A stretch of DNA of 64,000 bases from Tretioscincus oriximinensis (Eukaryota; Chordata; Lepidosauria; Squamata; Gymnophthalmidae). How positions within the stretch are numbered: position 1 is the stretch's first letter; each line of letters opens with the position of its first letter. The notes beneath the pieces are model-generated. The model was not told where the DNA came from. It saw only the letters and a list, made by a program, of their open reading frames with translations, and ran no database searches. The translations under genes and the position numbers were made by a program. Positions 59,687 through 64,000 of the stretch are shown here, in pieces. The stretch covers positions 542,589 through 606,588 of the forward strand of contig JAJVDF010000220.1 in NCBI GenBank assembly GCA_022410635.1, written 5' to 3'.

Positions 59687-60744
59687 CTTTATTTTAAAAC
59701 AAATTCAATCCCCCAAAATAGACGTGGAAGAAATGGATTAAGCCCCATTTTTGAGGAATGAAGATAAACTGAAGATGGTCTGAAGTAAAAATCCGATTGT
59801 GGACAAGAAGGGGCTTCCAACTAGACATCAATTCTCCTCCTCTGCATCAGCATGTTTTACTTCCTCTATTTCCTTCAATATTCTGTTTGAACTTGTGGTT
59901 TTTTTCTTTCTTCCTGAAAAGTTGGATGAACAAAGCATTTCAGCTGGTGACTCAATAGCAACAACTGGAAGTCTGCCATCTTCCCAGAAATTACACTAAA
60001 AGTGCTATTCGAACTCTGGAAATCTGGCAAGGTCAGTAACAAATCCTCTGAAGGAGTAGATGATGGCTACATGCAGATGAGGTTTTTTCACCTTATAATA
60101 GTATGGTAATGAAAGAATTGTGGAGCTCCAACAGTAGTAATGATAGAAAGGTCCATTATCAGGCTTTTTAAAATAGTACTTTGCCAGCTTGCAGTACTAT
60201 CTTCATGCTATGGCAATCCTGTATGGACTTTTCCTATGACAGCTGTGAGGAACTTCCAGCCCTGTCACATGATACTTTGCTAGGGTTGCCACATTTAGTT
60301 CCAAATTCCTGGGACATGCCCCAAAGGCCGCTGCTGTAGTAAACCCGCCCCTATCTCCTGTGCTAAGCCCAATTGACAGAATAATGTACTCCAATGCCTG
60401 GGCCTACCCTCTGACCCCTCTCTCCATCCCCTGCTACCCATGTAGAAACCAAGCTGCGCATTCTGCTTCTGCTCCATTCCCCACTCCCCCCACTCCTTCT
60501 CCTGCCGCCTCTCTGCTCTCCCCGATGTCGCCCACCATCCAGTCCTTCCCCCCCCCTCCTCCTCTCTTTACCGCACTTTCACTTGCAGAGCATTTGGTCA
60601 CTCAAGGAGATGTGGTGGGATTTTCCGGGTATAAGAGATCCTGCAGTTTATGTTCTTGTTTTGTATTCATTCGAATGGAACAAGCTTCAGTGGTTGTGAA
60701 TGCAGACTGTTTGATGGAACATTTGCCATGTTTTCCATTGAAAA
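59687..60744. other. Unassigned DNA; possible hAT end and C/T-rich stretch
   Basis: CTAGGGTTGCCACATTT at about 60281 resembles the 15802 hAT end, but no partner end is seen. 60410-60580 is pyrimidine-rich. Confidence 0.4.
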
Positions 60745-61016
60745 CCCCGCTTTTCTCACCTTTCAAAGGGACTCGAAGTGGCGTACAAGGGTATTTTTGC
60801 CCGAAGGCTGACATTCTATCTTCCCCACCAGGCTCTGGTGGTTCCCATGTATCTACTTGCAGTCAGTTGCAATTTCTTGTAATTCATGCTTCAGAANAGC
60901 TGGGTTGGCTGGAGCTACAGGCTAGTGGAAGGGGCTCAACTCTCCCCACTTCTGACACAGGGCTTCGAAACCCCATCTCNCGGATGAGAGACTGTTTCCT
61001 TAGTGACTGAGCTAAG
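60745..61016 (-). mobile_element. SINE family 2, near full length
   Basis: CCCCGCTTTTCTCACCTTTC through GCTTCGAAACCCCATCTC (B box) to AGTGACTGAGCTAAGG (A box). No expanded GAA tail here. Confidence 0.85.
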
Positions 61017-61263
61017 GACACAGAGAGCCTAAGCTGTTTACTATAGAAGTGTACTAACAGGCAGGCCCACGAGCAGATGTTATAGATGTTAAAGCAAAGG
61101 TACCTGTTTTCATTTCTAGTGGCAGTGTGAGGTCAAGGAATTTTAATCTCAAATTAGTGCAGAAATGGAATAAAGAGCAATATAATTTTGACAAAAGGAA
61201 AAAAAACATAGATTTGATCTATCAGAAATGAGTAAGAGGAAAGATGTTTGGTAATTTGGTTGT

Positions 61264-61375
61264 TAAGAACATAAGAACGTAAGAGGAGCCCTGCTAAATC
61301 AGACTAGAGCTCCTCTAGTCCAGCCTTCTATCTTACACAATGGCCTACCAATTTCATCTAGGCAGTCTGGAACAG
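61264..61375 (-). mobile_element. CR1/L3 3' end
   Basis: TAAGAACATAAGAACGTAAG, GGAGCCCTGCTAAATCAGAC, then CCTACCAATTTCATCTAGGC. Confidence 0.75.
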
Positions 61376-61603
61376 AGCTTGGGTTGTTATTGACAACCCA
61401 AAAAATGACAGTCAGAAACTAGAAGGGATCCAAGAAGACATTGATCCAACAATGGTTTGTTTATGAAGAAGAATATTTAAAGTTTGACCTGCTGAGAGAA
61501 AAACAGCACCTTCAAAAAGAATGACCTTCAAAAAGGACATTTATTAAAAAATGAAATGCTTAGAACAAAATCAGGAGGGAAAAAACAATGCAAAGATTCA
61601 TCA

Positions 61604-61810
61604 TGATGTCTCACCTTATCCCTCATGATTCTGTGGGCCACAGTACATCAGGCCCCTGTGTTTTCCATTGCATCTCAGACAAAGTCAAGCCAAGCTTGTA
61701 TTTCCTGCTTCCATGTCACTATCCTTCCATCTCATCCTTATCTGTCCCTTTTTCCTTTTCCTTTNAGTCTTTTCCAGCATCAGAGACTTCCCACAGTCTA
61801 GAGATGCAAA
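61604..61810 (-). pseudogene. BovB/RTE LINE fragment
   Basis: The reverse strand holds TGATGCTGGAAAAGACT and GGATGAGATGG, matching the end of the BovB polyprotein gene. Broken frames and an N. Confidence 0.5.
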
Positions 61811-62308
61811 AACCATACATCCCTACAGTATAGGCATTCCCATTGGCTATAAACCTTATGTCCCTATGGTATAATCCATCCACTGGGCAGATTTTAATTT
61901 AGCCAGTGAAAATGCCAGAAGGGACAACCATCAAAATCATTTTATTTATATTGGATGATGATGATTGGTCCAAGGAATGGGCCAGCCCATTTGTAGTGGC
62001 ACAAAGGGATTGAAAAGAGCTGATGATAGTTGTGGATGTCCAGATCAGACAGCCTCGGACCAACCTCTTCTCGCTTCCATTGGACGAAGGGGCATTCCCT
62101 CTTCCAATTACACNGAGTGGGGATGAAACAGTCTGGGCTTCTCTGGATTGGAAGCCTGTAACACCATCCCTTCATATATCGTATCANAATTGTTCCTGCC
62201 AATTCTGGACCAGATGAAGAGCACTGGAAAATGCTCCATATCAGGTATGATTGTGCAGAAGGAAGGAGTGGCTTGGTTACTTGGGAATGTATTAAGCAAT
62301 CCTTTGTG
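61811..62308. other. Unassigned DNA
   Basis: No supported feature. Confidence 0.45.
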
Positions 62309-62560
62309 GATGTAATTTATTTATTTATTTATTTACATTTTTATACCGCCCTATACCCGTAGGTCTCAGGGTGGTTAACAATAAAACCATCATTTTAACA
62401 CATTAAAAACAGCCTTTTCTAAAAATGGGGAGGAGACAGCAGTTTTTTAGCCAAAGGCCAGGCCAANGAGGTCTTTAAGCATTTTCTGAAAGTGCACNGA
62501 GATGGTGATTGANGCACCTCAAGGGGGAGACTATTCCATAGTGTTCTTTATAATGACAAG
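62309..62560 (-). mobile_element. LINE 3' region with (TTTA)n tail
   Basis: (TTTA)n, then ATACCGCCCTATACCCGTAG and GTCTCAGGGTGGTTAAC, CAGCAGTTTTTTAGCCAAAG, and GAGACTATTCCATAGTG, the antisense 3' end of the LINE whose tail recurs at 656, 7455 and 30500. Confidence 0.65.
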
Positions 62561-63399
62561 TGTGCTAAACAAGAAAATTTTGGCAGGCATGTCTGATGCA
62601 AATTCTCCCTGACAGGCATAGAATAATACTTTTATACAGAGTTTTTAAAACAGTTAAATATATAAACACATCCATTTGTGCTCCCCAAAGAGCNAGAAAA
62701 TTGATTTTTGTTCTATTGAAATACATATCAGGATCTTTTGAATTTTCTAAGTTAAAAATGTATATATTGTAAACCCCTGTTCCCATTCCAAATATCCATT
62801 AAAACGTTCATGCTAAATTACNAGATATTTAAGAAACAGATCATTAGAGGAGTGAATAGGCAGCTATTTAGGTATCTNTATATAAATTAGGTATATCAGG
62901 AGCCTTTTTTGGTGCAGATTTGTAAAGACCACTAAGGCTCTTTCTGCACTGAATCTTATTCCAAATTAAAACCCAAAATATGTCAACTGCATATTAGTGC
63001 AAACTAAGGCAGGTGCTAGGTGGAGGCTGCCATAGTCTGCAGCTTCCATACATTCATNTGGCATTGTTTGTTAACAAAGATGTGTTAGAGAAAATGGTTT
63101 CGCTTTGATATATATATATATTTTCATATTTAAAACAGAACTCAAAAGTGGGCGAGAGGAGCGACATTTGATTTCCAAAACGCAAATAGAAAAACACAAC
63201 TCATTTGATAGGCCTTTATAAAGTTAACTGCTGCATTGCTGCCAAAGTATTAACACTAATTATTATGCACTGACAATCACTATTTAATAATATCTAATGA
63301 TGATGCAGTTTTTTTGCTGTTGCGTTGGTGCAAAATGCGTGAGTTCCAAGCCCATTGTTGTTAAATGGGGTCTCACNGCAGCGTCCTAGCATTACTTCA
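62561..63399. other. Unassigned DNA before the promoter
   Basis: A lone MITE-like end at 62937 and a (TA)n run near 63109-63120. AT-rich until the CpG-rich promoter begins. Confidence 0.5.
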
Positions 63400-63480
63400 C
63401 TTTCATAAGGGTGCTGGAGGCTCCCCAAGACTAGGATCAACCTGCAAGAGAACCTTTCACACAGTCGGCTCCTCCCCAGG

Positions 63481-63499
63481 ACTACACATCCCAGCGTAC
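63481..63499 (+). promoter_or_regulatory. ZNF143/THAP11-type promoter site
   Basis: The sequence ACTACACATCCCAGCGTAC matches the SBS/ZNF143 consensus pattern ACTACA-NN-TCCCAG. It sits about 370 bases upstream of the start codon in a CpG-rich promoter, the usual setting for this motif. Confidence 0.65.
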
Positions 63500-63516
63500 A
63501 CCACGCGCGGTCTCCT

Positions 63517-63524
63517 AAAATGGC
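63517..63524 (+). promoter_or_regulatory. YY1-like site
   Basis: AAAATGGC fits the AAnATGGC core of YY1 sites. It lies 18 bases after the ZNF143-type site, a position where YY1 often marks the start of CpG-island transcripts. The match is short. Confidence 0.4.
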
Positions 63525-63711
63525 TCCGCGCTTAGGGGTTGCATATCTTTAAAGCGGAATCCCTTGAAAGGGGGTTAAACGTTGGGCCGATCTGGTGCCT
63601 TGAAGGTTTTTTCTCCGTTCTCAAGCCAGCCTCGCGCAGAGATAGAGGAGAAGGATCGACTAGGTATCAGAACAGTAGACAATAAAGGAAAAAACAAACC
63701 CACAGTACCTC

Positions 63712-63742
63712 AGGCGTCTGAGGCGTCTGAGGCGTCTGAGGC
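63712..63742 (+). repeat. 9-base minisatellite in the 5' UTR
   Basis: AGGCGTCTG occurs three times in perfect tandem (63712, 63721, 63730), followed by a partial AGGC. Confidence 0.9.
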
Positions 63743-63770
63743 CCCGCCCGCCGCGGCCCGGGCCCCGCCC
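63741..63770 (+). promoter_or_regulatory. Two GC boxes (SP/KLF type)
   Basis: CCCCGCCC occurs at about 63742-63749 and again at 63763-63770, separated by a GC-only stretch. These are standard SP1/KLF sites in CpG-island promoters. Confidence 0.55.
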
Positions 63771-63858
63771 ACTCGCTCGCTTTCGTTCTGCCCCATTCGC
63801 GACCTTCCGACCGAGGCAGCCCGAGCCCGAGCCCGCGAGGCACAAAGCGGCCGTGAGG

Positions 63859-63964
63859 ATGTTCTCGCGGCGGGGCCACGCCGACGTCAAGAAGTCCGTG
63901 CAGAAGGCGCTGGACCCCCGGAAGGATGTTCTGACGCGCCTCAAGCACCTCCGGACCCTCACGG
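63859..63964 (+). CDS. RALGAPA2: First coding exon of Ral GTPase-activating protein alpha subunit (RALGAPA2-like), partial
   Basis: The exon encodes 35 residues starting [13 protein letters not shown], continuing [15 protein letters not shown], plus one base of codon 36, then a consensus donor GGTGAGC (intron from 63965, phase 1). This N-terminus is conserved in RalGAP alpha subunits. From memory, the SRR, DP and DVL positions fit alpha-2 better than alpha-1, which has SKK and DT/DAL there. In the family, RalGAP alpha pairs with RALGAPB to stimulate GTP hydrolysis on RalA and RalB, and the catalytic GAP domain lies at the far C-terminus, outside this window; the whole protein is near 1,900 residues. 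The ATG has A at -3 and T at +4, an adequate start context, and no upstream ATG competes nearby. The gene continues to the right beyond the window. Paralogue choice is an inference; membership of the alpha family is firm. Confidence 0.85.
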
Positions 63965-64000
63965 GTGAGCGGCGGGAGGGACACGAGGGGGCAGGTGGAA
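63965..64000 (+). other. Start of intron 1 of the RALGAPA2-like gene
   Basis: GTGAGC donor followed by G-rich sequence up to the window edge. Confidence 0.75.

Larger units (their letters stand above)
63400..63858 (+). promoter_or_regulatory. CpG-rich promoter and 5' UTR of the RALGAPA2-like gene
   Basis: CpG density and GC content rise sharply here compared with the AT-rich DNA to the left. The region ends at the RALGAPA start codon and holds a ZNF143-type site, a YY1-type site and two CCCCGCCC GC boxes. No TATA box is evident, as expected for a broadly expressed CpG-island promoter. The transcription start cannot be fixed from sequence; it probably lies between about 63500 and 63800. Confidence 0.75.

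Noticed and set aside
60360..61010. 216-codon frame, the longest in the window
   Set aside because: It runs from a pyrimidine-rich tract into an antisense SINE, with N bases; no domain.
63582..63968. 128-codon frame overlapping the RALGAPA2 exon in another frame
   Set aside because: It begins at TTG, not ATG, and its openness follows from CpG-rich composition.
1..64000. CRISPR arrays, operons, tRNA or rRNA genes
   Set aside because: Eukaryotic repeat content; the tRNA-like A and B boxes seen belong to SINEs, and no intact cloverleaf was recognised.

Overview
The window looks like vertebrate nuclear DNA, most likely from a squamate reptile. This rests on its repeats: BovB/RTE fragments, tRNA-derived SINEs of the Sauria type, many CR1/L3 3' ends, L1 pieces, Penelope-type fragments and several DNA-transposon families. 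Species cannot be named from sequence alone. Isolated N bases, two longer N runs (14524-14566 and 40101-40215) and one exact 1760-base duplication show it is a gapped draft assembly.

Only one host gene is supported. At the far right end (63859-63964, + strand) lies the first coding exon of a Ral GTPase-activating protein alpha subunit, best matched to RALGAPA2. A CpG-rich promoter and 5' UTR precede it, with a ZNF143-type site, a YY1-type site, GC boxes and a 9-base tandem repeat. The other ~63 kb is intergenic DNA upstream of that gene. I see no other credible protein-coding exon, tRNA, rRNA or CRISPR array.

Layout. 1-1000: CR1 ORF1 remains (- strand) split by a LINE 3' tail. 1384-5261: a short satellite-like array holding a SINE and a CR1, then a false-looking tandem duplication. 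6.1 kb: hAT-like element. 9.4 kb: a hammerhead-ribozyme-like motif in a Penelope-type context. 10.8, 19.7, 37.9 and 51.8 kb: four copies of a ~0.7-1.1 kb non-autonomous DNA element made of GC-rich modules in alternating orientation. 15.8 kb: hAT element with an 8-base target duplication. 18.2-19.7 kb: L1 ORF2 remains. 22.2 and 41.8 kb: near-identical young Penelope-type insertions with 13- and 12-base target duplications. 27.4 kb: 5'-truncated L1 with a perfect 16-base duplication. 31-62 kb: CR1 tails, SINEs, palindromic MITEs, a 91-base-arm inverted repeat and LINE/BovB fragments.

How it fits together: the DNA is a record of transposition, not a gene cluster. SINEs share 3' tails with LINEs of the same window, which suggests mobilisation in trans. 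Nested insertions give relative ages (SINE and CR1 within the array; composite DNA element within CR1; SINE within an older LINE). The most interesting signals are the hammerhead motif with a self-complementary helix III, and the alternating-module DNA element.
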